64,000 nt of DNA from Diphasiastrum complanatum (GCA_029204225.1 CM055092.1:83424976-83488975); one strand, 5' to 3'; shown: positions 13,730-25,054, counted from the stretch's first letter. Translations and numbers: made by a program. Notes: generated by a model not told the origin, from the sequence alone.

Positions 13730-13838
13730 CCACCACTAGAGGTCGTATTTTTCCATGTAACACATGTGGCCACTATGAGTACACCACATCTGTACATGTG
13801 GCCACCATGAAGTGTAAGGAGACAAGCCAAAGCAAAAA

Positions 13839-13890
<52 letters not shown>
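13361..13890. repeat. three ~180-bp tandem units ending in microsatellites
   Basis: Units begin 'tgatccaccactagagg' at 13361, 13546 and 13726 (lengths 185, 180 and about 165). Each runs through 'tttttccatgtaacac', palindromic acatgt/cacatgtgg segments and 'gagacaagccaaagcaaaaaa', then ends in (GT)n(GA)n (units 1 and 2) or (GA)n alone (unit 3). The dinucleotide tract lengths differ between units, which suggests duplication followed by independent slippage. Confidence 0.9.
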
Positions 13891-13892
<2 letters not shown>

Positions 13893-14432
13893 TGCAACCC
13901 TCTTATGCTTGAACATAATGAATCCTCTAGCCTTACCATTACTCTCAGAGTTACAAGGCTAGGCAAGTCACAAAAAGTAAACGTAAAGCTAATCTGAATC
14001 CACATGAGTATGTGAATATGAAACAAATTTCTTACATAGAATTGGATTTAATAATGTACAATAAACCTTAAAGTTGGACCTCAACACTCTAGTCTCTAAG
14101 GGAAGGGCCAACAATGCACAATCAATGGCCCTGCCTTTGTGAAAGAATTTGCCTTTTTACCTTGTATATATCGTGGTTACAAATAATGCTTTGTACAGCT
14201 GCACAATAATTTATGCACAGCAACCTTGCCAAATAACTCCCATACTTGGAAGTGCAAAGACCCCTCCCCAATACATTGGGCGGAGACAAATACTCTATTA
14301 GATAATTCTTATGTTTCAGCTTCACATCTTGGAATCTTACTTGCAATAACCCATGCTCTTGTTTGAATTGGGGTAAAATTGCATATTCCAATAGCTATGT
14401 AGCACAAATTAGGACTCAATAAAAGCCCTTCT

Positions 14433-16139
14433 TTATTCATCAACAACTGTGTTGAATGAGTCTGGCAAAGGGATAAGGCTGTTCCTGGAACAGCACTCAC
14501 AGGGGTAGCTGCAGATCTGTTGTGGTCTAAGGACCTTGGGCCATTCTCTCTCGATTTCCTCAAATGCTTCCTGTATTGCCTGTTTTGCTGAAAGAGTGCT
14601 AGTCTGCAAGAGATCCAAATCTTGATTTGTAAGGAGCAACATGACAATTACTGCTCAAAAAAATCATCCAATTTCTTGGGCATAGAATGACTAGTGCTGG
14701 CTGGCATTAAGATCAGCTCAGTCATGGCTCAAGATCAGCTTGGTAGTTAAATTCATCCTGATTTAATCTCAAAATTTAGTGATTGTTTCATAGACTGGGA
14801 GTACCTTCAGCACTTGGGACGTCTGTTTTCTCAATTGTAAAACCGTACTTCCGATCTAGAAAAAAATAACTGTCGATCAGGTAAAGTAACAAACCTTGGC
14901 AGCCTCGACCATAGGTCCCCAACATTCCACAAGGTTGTACTCCTTAACATTAGAATGGAAGTATACCCACACCAGAGCATTTTTCAGATCTGCAAGAGTT
15001 TTACAAACATTTACTTTATTGCTTCCAATCCAAGTAGTTTTCCTCAACAAACACCGAAATGCAATGCGGTTAGAAGTGAGAAAGACATACCTGGATGCCT
15101 TTCAAATAGTGCCTGGTCTCCATGCTGAAACGCTTCTAGCACCTTGTTTATTTAGATCGATATGTTAGATCATTTATTCCTAGCTAGAATTGTCAAGATG
15201 TATAGATTTTGCGAAAAAGAAAGTAGATGGCGCATACCACAGGAAGCTCTTTCCGGAAGATGTAAAATCTAAGCTTTGCAATGAGATTATGAAGCCAGTG
15301 CCCTCCGCTAATATGACAGTGCACATGTAGCGACATATGTCCCTGCACCTTCTTCCACTCTGCAAGAACTTCGTCTCTTTGAAGCCTGCTGTACCACCCC
15401 ATAATCTGCAAGGGAAATCGATGGGAAATTAATACTAAAAGCGAAAGAGCTTGATTCCCAGCATTTTTGTCGGATAAAAAGTGTAAAAGATTATCGGGAC
15501 ATTAAAGAGCGCACCTGTGCTTTATTGATCTCACGAGAGATGGCAAGGGTGAGCTTGGCAGAGATGTCACTGTGTGTAAGAGTGTAAGTGCGCTGCTGCT
15601 CTCGAGGATGCTTGTCATCTTCTATACCGAGAAAAAATACTCGAAGCTTTGATGCCTCAAAAATTGCAGGGCCAAATAGCCTAGCCTATTTGCAAGACGC
15701 AGGTGAGTGAGAACAAAAATAGAATGATAGATATTACAGAGCTGTCTTTCATGTCTTTGAATCATTCACAAGGCACAACAGAAAAATCTGTTCACATATA
15801 TTACGCAACACCTACCACAACAATTGGCGAACTAGAATGAATTGAAGCTGTATTGCGGATACTGTTTCTTATAAGCAGGTTGAAGCGGTTGTCTATGCCC
15901 CAAAATTGAGAAACAAGCGTATTCAACATATTCTTCTTCGCTTGTTTACGGAAGCTCCTACACAGCTTTTGCGTGGAAATTCTACCTCCAAAGCTGAGGG
16001 ACGATATTAACGACCTGTGGACAGGTGAGTAAGTGGAGGCAAGAGAAAGTTTGACTTGATCGCTTCCAAGTGAGAGTTTAAAGGTTGCGGCAGCAGCTTG
16101 GGAAGTAGTGAGTGAATTAGTAAGCGCGATGAGCGCCAT
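14433..16139 (-). CDS. SGR: STAY-GREEN / Mg-dechelatase, six exons
   Basis: The product removes Mg from chlorophyll a in plastids, the first committed step of chlorophyll breakdown. Exons on the minus strand: 16139-15816, 15685-15515, 15405-15238, 15142-15091, 14989-14895, 14603-14433; every intron is GT-AG (130, 109, 95, 101, 291 bases) and phases agree, giving 326 residues. Exon 1 encodes a Ser/Ala/Thr-rich transit peptide (MALIALTNS...). The mature part carries ARLFGPAIFEASKLRV, TYTLTHSD, RDEVLAEWKK, MSLHVHCHISGGH, FYIFRKELPVV, VWVYFHSNV and VECWGP, all family hallmarks. His146, Asp148 and Asp176 align with residues reported as catalytic in a bacterial homologue. The C-terminus keeps a Cys-rich P-C-E-C-C motif (304-308). 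The ATG at 16139 is preferred; the frame upstream offers only GTG at 16151. Five introns exceed the three I recall in angiosperm genes. No disruption is seen. Exon calls are by eye. Confidence 0.93.
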
Positions 16140-17000
16140 GACCAAGAACACCGTTTGCAGCCAACGGAAATTCTTGTCCCTTTTCCGCCCCTCAACTTCC
16201 CAGTTATTTGAGAGCTAAACAATTGTCGACATGCTCTGACATATTCCAGTTAAACAGGTACAGAGTCAATATCAGCAAACGAAAAGTTCGTTAATTGCGA
16301 ATTTTGGCGTGCTTTTAGACACCACCTTTGATCTTGATACGTGCAGAAAGAGCCATATCCTCTGAGCTCTCCAAACGTGCGGCAAAACTTCAGAGCTCTT
16401 CAATTGTTTTTTGCAGCAGAAAATTGAGCTACGTCTACAGATGAGTTAATTATAACCCAAAAAAACACGATTCAGCAGCGATGAACGCCAATTTCAACGG
16501 AAATGCTTCTTGAGACACTAATTTCTGAACATGCTGGAAACATTGAATTAAGATCCTGAAATCCTCGATCCAGTTAGTGGGACTTGCGATCGAAGGAAAG
16601 CTCTTGCTCCCGGAGAAAGCAAGCAGTAAAGGGGGAGTGATACGTCCGCTAAGAAAGGAAAGGACGAAAGAGGAGGAAGACGCAGCGATACGCAAAGGCT
16701 GCCACGCCAACCAGAAACTTCTCAAAGCCGAAAAGACGAGAGAAAGGCAGAGAACAGAGAACACAGAGCAGACATGAGAGAGAGAGAGAGAGAGAGAGAG
16801 AGGGATGCCAGCGCAAAGGACAAGATGCAACGTGGCGCAAATCTAACTGGTCAAGACTCAAATGTATCGTGGCATTAGGTACACCCCAGGCCTAGCTGGC
16901 ATTTTTATCAAGGGGTCGTTAATACGGTTACTAATGCTTACTGTTTTTTAATATCTGGATTAAACGCTTAAAATTTTTATTTAAAAAAATACAAATTGAA
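16140..17000 (-). promoter_or_regulatory. 5' flank of STAY-GREEN
   Basis: This stretch should hold the 5' UTR and proximal promoter. A (GA)n run at 16774-16802 reads (CT)n on the coding strand, common in plant 5' regions. I could not fix a TATA box or transcription start. Overlapping open frames at 16450-16860 on both strands show no family. Confidence 0.4.
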
Positions 17001-17017
17001 ATGACTTAAAATATGGC

Positions 17018-17141
17018 CACGTGTCTGTAACCCCTCACTCCCTCAAAACCTTAAAAGGACAAACTTATTTCTCTTCGGGAATTGCCACGTGTCCAAAAGC
17101 CTTCGGTAACCGGCGAAGTAAGGACAGGTTCTGGGCACGTG
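17018..17141. promoter_or_regulatory. cluster of three G-boxes (CACGTG)
   Basis: CACGTG occurs at 17018-17023 (gGCCACGTGTC), 17086-17091 (tGCCACGTGTC) and 17136-17141 (gGGCACGTGCC), about 880-1000 bases upstream of the STAY-GREEN ATG. TGACGTG follows at 17286-17292 and 17367-17373. In Arabidopsis, STAY-GREEN genes are known targets of G-box/ABRE binding factors (ABI5-type bZIPs, PIF4/5); the link here is inference from position and sequence. Confidence 0.55.
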
Positions 17142-17699
17142 CCGGTAAGGCCGGGCCTCAAGATCTACGAAAAAACAAAGAAAAGAAAAAAGAGTTAACA
17201 AATGCAAAAAAAAATCAAAAAAATTGGTGATCGAGAGAATGCATTTGGGGCTTTTTCTTGGGCTTTGACAATTCCATTAAAATGGTGACGTGCTTTTTGG
17301 TTTCATGGCTTTGTCCATTTCATGACAATTTGTTAAAAGAGTGATGTAAGACAATTTGCTAAAAGGTGACGTGCATCTCTTGCGTGAGTCCGAGCACACA
17401 AATGAATTATTTCCTTGTTTTCCTAAGGTACTATGTCACTAAATTGTAAATTATCGTGACTACCTCCAAAAAGATGATGCATCATTATTTGATGAGTTTG
17501 AACACAAATGCTGCCTTTCTGTAATCTTTTCAAATTGTAAAGTCTTAGTTTTTTATGGTCATTTTTGACAATTTCGCATTTCTTTACCTTTGAACGAACA
17601 TACACTAATATGACGAAAGCATCTTGTGTTGAGTTGCAAATTCATTTTCTTTAAAAGATTTGAATGATTCTCCGAGTTTGGTTAAGTTTATACACATTT

Positions 17700-18180
17700 A
17701 AAGAGTTTGAAGAGTCTCTTGATTTTTAGATCATGTTTTTTTTTTACAATGCAATTACATATGTTTTAGAATTATATGCTTTTAAATTTGGCTAGATATA
17801 GGGATAAATATTTTTTAAATCATTAAAAGAATGCTATATGTTTCGATTGTCTAGACATATCAATTTTTTAAGAAGTGCAATTACAAGTACTACCAGTTAA
17901 ATTTCATATTCATATGCTTTTGATTTAGGCTAGATTTTGGGTTGAAATGTTTCATTAGATTGTCCAAAATAAAACTAGTTAAAAAAAGTTTTTAATTGTC
18001 CAAAAATATCAATAATTTTACAAGTGCAATTACAAGAATTACCATTTTAATTTTACACATGATTTCAAATCTAGCTAGATTAAGGGGTAAAATATTTTTT
18101 GGATTGTTAGGTAAATTTGCTATAGGTTTATGTAAAAAAATCAACATAGAAACTTTTCAATGAAATATGTTTTTTGTTTT
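17700..18180. repeat. degenerate AT-rich tandem repeat
   Basis: 'tgcaattaca' recurs near 17750, 17876 and 18025, each followed by 'atgctttt/atgattt..a.ttgg/ctagat...gg.t.aaat', implying three diverged copies with a period of about 125-150 bases. No coding content. Confidence 0.5.
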
Positions 18181-18430
18181 TAAATAGGGAATGCTAAAGA
18201 GTCTAACATCTACACTACATTGTGGGTAATGATTGGAATTTCTTTTAAAGAATGACATTCCTTGAAGTCTCTAGGTCCATCATTGAACACTTTACCTATC
18301 ACTAGACTCCTTGAGTTGTAGGCCTCTCCAAGTTGAACTCTTGGATTCACAAGTCAAGCATGAATCATGGACTCGGAGGTAGGAGAGAATATTCTAAGAA
18401 TATTTTCTTCTGACCTCCCCCATGTGGCCC

Positions 18431-18555
<125 letters not shown>

Positions 18556-19159
18556 GATAAGAAACATAGATAAAGTGAAATAACTAAATATAATAGTGAT
18601 CAACCAAGACTCGTTTTTATTGTTTGAAGGATTATAATCTAAGCTACCATCTTGAAGATGTTCAAGTGTTAAAAGAAAAACTTTCACAAGGCTAACATAC
18701 ATTCTTGGAAAAATTGAGCTATTACCCACATTTATAAGTGTGAATGGAGTTGTGGGTATTCTCATGTTTTGTCCATCTAATGGACATATTTGTATCATTA
18801 TTGTTTTTAAAGGCAAACCATGTCATGAAGGCCATGTGTAATGACTACACTATTTACAAGTGTACATTGTTTGCAATTCAAAACCATTATTCAAATTTTA
18901 TTTAATAGGCACAAGGCCTCAAAGGACAAACAATAATTAGCTAGTCATTTGAAAGAGTAGTTATGCACAAGCCCTAGTACATTGAGATATCAAAAGAAAA
19001 ACGATAATTATCTTCTCATTTGGAAGGGTAGTTCTTCATGGTCCTAACATAGTAGGACTTCAACAACTGCAATAAAAGATCTCAACAACAGTGTGTTCCT
19101 TTAAGAGTATCCTTTATATCGTCAAAGGTGTCTCACAAATTTATACTGGGGTTTGAACT

Positions 19160-19642
19160 TGCGTGGGCAAGTGACAAGATGGATCGAAAGTCTATTAGTG
19201 CATACATTATCTTTCTTGGAGGCAATCTTATATCTTGGCTTTCCAAAAAGCAAGATTCTATATCTCTCTCTTCATGTGAGGCCGAGTACAAAGCACTCAC
19301 TACAACTACCAAAGAAGTGCTTTGGATCAAGAGGTTATTAATGGAGCTAAAGTGCATCAAGGAGGATGATCTACCAATGATCAAGTGTGATAACATCTCG
19401 GCCCAAGCTCTTGCCAATAATCCCATATTTCATGCAAGAAGCAAGCACATAGAAGTGGCACCCATTTTGTGAGAGAAGAGCTTATTGGAGGTGAAATCTA
19501 TTTGGAGCATGTCAACTCATCCTCTTGTATTGTCGATCTACTCACCAAGCCTTTGAGCAAAAGTTCTTTCATCAAACATAGATCTAAGCTTGGAGTTATA
19601 TCAAGATCAATGTTCAAATCTTCATAGATAATTTTTTAGGAG
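19160..19642 (+). pseudogene. copia RNase H / pol 3' end
   Basis: The frame matches the RNase H of the 45-47 kb pol nearly residue for residue: 'ASDKMDRKSISAY', 'ISWLSKKQDSISLSSCEAEY', 'IKCDNISAQALANN'. It loses frame after 'HIEVA' at about 19460 but nucleotide similarity continues through the pol end to the purine-rich 'ttttttaggagtg' next to the LTR at 19643. The 5' end is truncated near 19160. It is the internal 3' part of the element whose 3' LTR follows. Confidence 0.85.
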
Positions 19643-20379
19643 TGTGAAGAATTGAAAAAGACTATCTATGTTAGATATAGGGGTCTTATGTTTTTTACAT
19701 CAAGCATCTAGGTGTAGGATGTTGATAGGAATAAATTTGGCATAGATGGCAAATTATGCATTTCCACTTGTAATGCTACTATTGAGCCAAAATAGAGTAA
19801 GAGGCTAAACATGTGCCAATTAGAGTGTAGACAAGTGTAAAGCTTTTGTTTAATGAATTCCAAGAGGTCCAATAGGATTTAGAGGTGGAACCTTGTGAGG
19901 TCCAATAGGAAATTGAGGTGTGCTTGAATATAGTCCAATAGAATTAAGAGGTGCATGGATCAATGATCCAATAGGATCAAGAGGTGACAAAATATGGTCC
20001 AGTCATAGTTAAGCATAGTGGTAGCTCGTGGATCTACTAGTATCATTGTACTCCTCATTTTGGATCTAATTGATTTGGTGATTTCATGGATTTTGTGAGT
20101 TATTGGATTTCTAGCTTTCTCTCTCTACCCAAGAGCTCATGATGCTTTTTCTCTCTCTATCCAAGGAGAGCAGCTTGTTTTTACTTAGATTATTTTTTGA
20201 ATACTTCCCACACGTGTGAGTGAGAGTTGGAAGTGATTGAATGCATGTAGTAGTGTGTTTTTGCCATAGATTCAAAGATAGATTTTGAATCTCAATCTAG
20301 TCTTGATCTTGGTGCATCTACACACCTTAGGAGATCACAAGTACATGTAGTGGACAGTCCACACGTGTGAAATTCAACA
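19643..20379 (+). repeat. 3' LTR, 737 bp (family L1)
   Basis: TGTGAAGAATTG ... GAAATTCAACA, TG...CA. The 737-base length equals the solo LTR at 60031-60767, and the two share variants not found in copies at 47185 and 56543. It contains 'cacacgtgtg' twice (about 20209 and 20361). Its right neighbour 'aaatc' (20380-20384) is the same as the target duplication of the 60-kb copy. Confidence 0.9.
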
Positions 20380-20530
20380 AAATCAAATTGGAGCACGTCG
20401 ACACATCATCTTGCATTGCTGATATGCTCACCAAACCTTTGAGCAAAAGTTCCTTCATCAAGCATAGAGCCAATCTTGGAGTTATACCAAGATCCATGTT
20501 CAAATCAAAATAGATTATTTTTAGGAGGAG
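20380..20530 (+). pseudogene. C-terminal pol end of an older copia element
   Basis: It reads 'KLEHVDTSSCIADMLTKPLS', then 'KSSFIKHRANLGVIPRSM', a stop and a purine-rich tract before TGTTAAAA. This is the usual end of copia RNase H. It matches 60768-60918 nearly base for base, including the junction with the L1 LTR. Confidence 0.85.
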
Positions 20531-21310
20531 TGTTAAAATTGGAAAAACAAATCATATTGATTTCTTGGCTTGCTACAAATGTTGTACCATGCAAGTATGT
20601 AGCTCATAAATGCAAAATGCCAAGTTTGGCCTATATAGAACTTGAGCTACATGGTTATGTAATGTCTAGTTTGAAGAATACAACTTGCATATAGTTTGTA
20701 GACATAGAATTGGCAAAGTCATGCTTGTAGAAACTTGTGGCAATTCACATGCATTAATTGTAAGTGATCCACAGTGACATGCAAGGCATGCACAAAGTAT
20801 AATGGACACATGCATGATGATTTGTACTTTGTTAGTTAGAACTAGTACACTTGTAAAAAGTTGGTAGAATTTCATGCATGGCAAGTGACAAATGTCACAT
20901 AGACTCTAGATGTCACTTCAGTTGTCATTTTGGAATGGATAGATGTGGTTTTACCTTGAGCTACCTCAAACTCCATAAATATGTGTAGCTCTCCTCACAA
21001 TCAATGATGAAGAACCAAAGTTTTGTTGCTACCTCATGCCATTTTGGATCTAAACTATTTTGATTGTTATCTCTCTAGCTTTCTCTCTCTAACTCGTGTT
21101 GAAGCTAATGCTAATACAAAAGAATCTTGTACTTTTGTTCATTCTTTGATTCATTGCTATCATAATTTGATGCTTAGCATGCTAGATTGTGGTTAAGCCA
21201 TTTCTTCTGAACTAGATCTTGCTAAACAATCTAGAATCAGGTTACTATGCTAATCACAAAGCTTAATCAAGATCAATCATACTTGTGGACATTATCCACA
21301 CGTGTGAATT
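20531..21310 (+). repeat. LTR of the older element (family L2), 3' end unclear
   Basis: It begins TGTTAAAATTGG right after the polypurine tract. A TATA-like 'ccataaatatg' is near 20973, and a 'tccacacgtgtgaattc' block near 21296 resembles the L1 end. The first 240 bases match 60919-61157. The end is not defined because an unrelated copia pol starts at about 21320. Confidence 0.65.
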
Positions 21311-21319
21311 CTAGAAATT

Positions 21320-22335
21320 TTGTCAAATTCTTTAGTCGTTTCCCGTTCGAGTGACAAATCTGAAGACGAAAGATTCGAGAGGCAGCTTACTGCTACAGTT
21401 TCTGTAAACCAAGATGGTTCCGGACCTAGCAGAGTAGACAAAAACAAAGGTGTTGTTGTCCCAGGAGGATCTCCTAGAAGGTCGACAAGACCACAAAGAG
21501 TGCCAGCAAGATACGTGCCAGGCAGTTCCGCTTCTACATCAGAAGAGTTCTATGGATTCAGTGGCGAGCCACAGACTTTTGAGAAAGCAATTGAATGTCC
21601 AGAAAAGGACAGATGGATCCAAGCCATGAACAAAGTGATGGAGTCCATGAGGAAGAACCAGGTATGGACGTTGCAGCCATTACCACATAAGCGCAAAATT
21701 GTCAAATGCAAATGGGTTTTCAAGCTCAAATACAGACCATATGGAAATGTCACGAAATACAAGGCAAGACTAGTAGCGAAGGGATTCTCGGAGATATGGT
21801 ATTGACTACTCTAAAACCTTCTCTCCTGTAGTCAAACATTCGTCCCTATCTCTTTTATTTGCATATGCAGCAGCTTATGACCTCAGAGGATATGTCTTAA
21901 ATTCACTTCCTGATTATGCATGCAGAATGCATAGAAGTATCTACGGTCTGAAATAGTCAGTCCGACAGTGGTACAAAAAGAAGGATCAAGCCCTGAAATC
22001 ATTAGGATTCAAGCCACTGTTGGTTGATTCTAGTGTGTATGTCAGAGTCACAGACGGACAGATCATCATTGTGGCTGTGTATGTGGACGACACTCTGATA
22101 CTTTGCAAGAGTGGACAGCTGATTGCTGAAGTGAAGGAAGACATCTCAAAACATTTCAAGATTGTGGATTTGGGAGAAGCCAGGTGTTACCTGGGCTTAT
22201 AAATTGAAATGGACTATGAGGGAGGTAAGCTATACCTTCACTAGTTCAGATACACCGAGAAGATCCTAGAGGATTTTGAGATGCTGAACTGCAAAGGAGC
22301 GAATGCTCCAATGCTCACAAGGACGGTGTAGTCTG
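21320..22335 (+). pseudogene. copia integrase-RT linker and RT, deleted
   Basis: An open stretch gives the linker ('PRRSTRPQRVPARYV') and the RT start ('DRWIQAMNKVMESMRKNQVW', 'KIVKCKWVFKLKYR', 'ARLVAKGF'). After 21800 it shifts frame. Motif A and its surroundings are deleted between 'AYAAAYDLRG' and 'RMHRSIYGLK'; motif C 'VAVYVDDTLILC' is present near 22070-22105. Stops occur at 'GLK*' and 'YLGL*'. Similarity fades by 22335. It belongs to a different copia lineage from the 45-kb and 52-kb pols. Confidence 0.8.
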
Positions 22336-22835
22336 ATGCTAGTAAGCAATCAAGATGAAAAATACAGAACAGAAGTCCGCCTGCGTGCGAGACAAGTTCC
22401 TGTGATCAGGATCCACAGAGATCCACAAGTCCGCTAGTAAGCGAGACATCCACTCGTGAGAGAACTGTATTTCTCTCACGCCAACGCACTGTGTGAATCT
22501 GCATGCAGTGCTTGAAGAATAAGAGAAAAATTAATAGATGATCTTGTAGCCATTGTGCACATGTCATTTTTATGATGTATGATCTTGAATGCAAATGTGT
22601 CTGCTGTTATTCGTATGTCTGATTTTCTCATTCATTTAATTCTGCACCTTGGTTGAAACTTTGTTGAGTGTTATATTAATTCATAAATGTAGATCAGCAA
22701 TGCCTGAATACATTCTAGAAGACTATAGGAGTGATCCGCTGGCAGTGACCAACGATCGCATCTGAACTCCATCCGAATTGCATTGAATCGTTTGCTTCGC
22801 TTTCGCGATTGTTTCGTGACTGCGACTAATTTGAT

Positions 22836-23260
22836 TTCTCTCCCTTCATCGACTATGAGGACCAAGAAGAATGGGCAAGTGGCACATTTGCCCTTCAAAG
22901 GATGCTATCTAAGAGTAGGGCATATGAGGCTAATACGCCGAGTGAGGAGGAGATTTTGTCTTTTTAGAAAAGGTATCCGCCACCTCCCATATATACTATT
23001 CCAGATGACCAGCAATCGATCATTATTGCTAGTCAGAATTTAGAAGCTGTTGGTGTGATCCAAGTTGACAAGGAGGATTTGGTAAGTACACCTTCTCACA
23101 AAAATCATTTACTATTTAACGTGTAACTGATGATTGATCTACTAATTTGACTAACACTTGATTATGTGTTGTAGGAAGTCGTTGAAGTTGATGCCTTTGC
23201 TAGCAGGCATGGAGGACTGAGAGAGAGCGGCAACCTCACCTTCACCTACATAGCAAGAAT
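22836..23260 (+). pseudogene. unrecognised exon-intron-exon remnant
   Basis: One frame reads 'DYEDQEEWASGTFALQRMLS', 'KSRAYEANTPSEEEILSF', a TAG, 'KRYPPPPIYTIPDDQQSI', 'IIASQNLEAVGVIQVDKEDL', then a GTAAGT donor at 23082. The 93-base intron ends TTGTGTTGTAG at 23174 and the frame resumes in phase as 'EVVEVDAFASRHGGL'. The good splice sites and acidic, non-repetitive protein argue for a real former gene; the TAG and unclear ends argue it is broken. No family recognised. Confidence 0.45.
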
Positions 23261-23520
23261 AGAGAGAGAAGTTCCAAGTAGCGAGAGGCTTGGGAGGCCC
23301 AAGAACCTTTCCCAAACAATTCGGTCGTTACTTGGAGAGAGGAGAGAAGAGAGAGAGGGAATTCCTAGGTTGAGAAAGGCTTTGGGGGCTCGAGCACCTA
23401 CCCAAAGCTATTCTATTCCCAATGTAGGAAGAGAGAGGAGAGAGAGAAAAGAGAGAGAGATAGATTAGAGAGAGAAGAGAGCTCACCAAGGATGGTTGGG
23501 GCTATGGGGGCTCGTGCGCC
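23210..23520. repeat. GA-rich tract with a duplicated phrase
   Basis: Runs of gagagaga are mixed with a twice-occurring phrase 'tgggggctcg.gc.cctacc' (near 23384 and 23500). It follows the exon remnant and may be decayed untranslated region or LTR. Confidence 0.5.
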
Positions 23521-24024
23521 TACCCGTAGCTCCAATTTTTTTTTTTTTTCAAAATCACGCTAAGGCACGATTTTGGGCCGTCTGACTTACCGTGATTTTG
23601 ACGAGAGTCAATAATCAGTGATAACATGAATCAGAGTTCTTCCATGAACTCCTTTGTATCTTCAAACTAAATAAACTTCAATCTAATGGTTCATTAGGAA
23701 AAGAGCCAAACTTACATGATTCATGTGAGTTTGTGAGATTCCCTTTTAACTTAGAACCTTATGAACTTGATTTTGGGCTTTTTGATTAATTTATTCTACT
23801 AAGGCCCAAATTCCTTTTATTCAAGTTCTATTTATCCGATTTGCGTGGTCACTAGATCGGTCTTATACACGCAAGAAGTCGGTGCCCTCGCTGCACTTAT
23901 TATTCTAACTGTACAATGTATTGTGGCAGGCCCACTAGGTAAGGCTTGGCCAACAGTATCTCAAGTGGTGGGACCCACTTGTTTATTATTGTGCAAGAAA
24001 TACCCACAACACCAACTTGAAATG

Positions 24025-24493
24025 TAGATCCACCTCTTGATTGAAGCCTAAATTTCTCATTCACCAATATCTCTTGCAAATCCAGCATGCTTAGTAAAGA
24101 CTTTTTAATGGAAAAGCTTTGAACAAGATTAGCATGATCATCCAACAAGCCATTAAGAACTTGAACAAGTTCTACATCCTTAATGCTCTCATCAATATAT
24201 GCAAGCTAAAGCTTCGTTAATGAATCCCAAGCCTCCTTTGATGTAATGCTCTTACTAACTACCTTGAGAAGCTCATTGGTAACATTCATCTTAATCACAT
24301 GTAGAGCTCTTTTAGCTCTCTTAACATAGCTCAACTGATCTTGGGGTGCTTGAGGCCTCTCCTCCACACCTGCAACAATCTCCATCAACTCATTCATCTG
24401 CAATAAGGACTCCATCCTCACCTTCCAAGTAGAATAGTTAATTGAAGTAAGCCTATCATTGCCTTCCAACATGTAGCCACTTGAGGTTGCCAT
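24025..24493 (-). pseudogene. copia gag, internally deleted
   Basis: The ATG at 24493 starts 'MATSSGYMLEGNDRLTSINY', followed by 'KVRMESLLQMNELMEIVAGV' and 'HVIKMNVTNELLKVVSKS', a close relative of the Gag at 56025. After 'WDSLTKL' about 60 residues are missing and the text resumes 'LLDDHANLVQSFSIKKSL', 'SMLDLQEILVNEKFRLQSRG'. No zinc knuckle follows; unrelated sequence begins near 24025. Confidence 0.85.
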
Positions 24494-25040
24494 GTTGCAA
24501 TGATTTGATCTTCACTTTGAACCTGTTTCAATGCACAAAGCACTCCCTTGAAATAAAAAAATGTAACTCAAGAAGAAATCACAAAGATATGGAACATTCT
24601 ATCCTCTCCTTCTCTTCTTTCTAGCAATTCCTAGCACATAGAATCTTAATTTCTTGATCACAATAGATTTAAATACATTATGATGAAATTTTGCCCCCAC
24701 CAAAGATTGAAATGCACTCTTGAAAAGTCCAGCAACTTGAAAATCAAGAGATTCTACCAAATTTATGGTTTCTCCAAAAATGCAAAATATTAAATCAAGA
24801 AGAATCTAGATGCAAAAGCTAGAATCTACCATAGGCAATTTTTGTCTCCAAATTCCAGTGAATGGATTCAAAAATACTACAAGTGATTTGACCTAAAATG
24901 CTAATAGGATCACAAATATCCACTTTCTATGTTTCCACCAACTTGATTTGAGAGTGTGGAACCTCCAAATCCACAAAGAATTTATGACGCCCTCAAATAC
25001 ATCACTAGATATAGTTGACTCTCCAAATGTGACCTCCAAC
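24494..25040 (-). other. 5' leader of the 24-kb copia remnant
   Basis: The untranslated leader between PBS and gag resembles the leader upstream of the 56025 gag (shared 'caatgcacaaagcactcc', 'aagtccagcaac'). No frame is conserved. Confidence 0.65.
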
Positions 25041-25054
25041 CTGCACTAATACCA
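25041..25054 (-). other. primer binding site (initiator Met tRNA)
   Basis: The minus strand reads TGGTATTAGTGCAG directly after an LTR ending ...TTCACA. This is the copia PBS with two or three changes from TGGTATCAGAGC. Confidence 0.75.

Noticed and set aside
13361-13890. CRISPR-like spaced repeats
   Set aside because: Only three long units, adjoining microsatellites, in a plant nuclear context; a plain tandem duplication explains it.
16450-16861. Open frames on both strands upstream of STAY-GREEN
   Set aside because: They overlap a (GA)n tract and the probable 5' UTR/promoter; no conserved residues.
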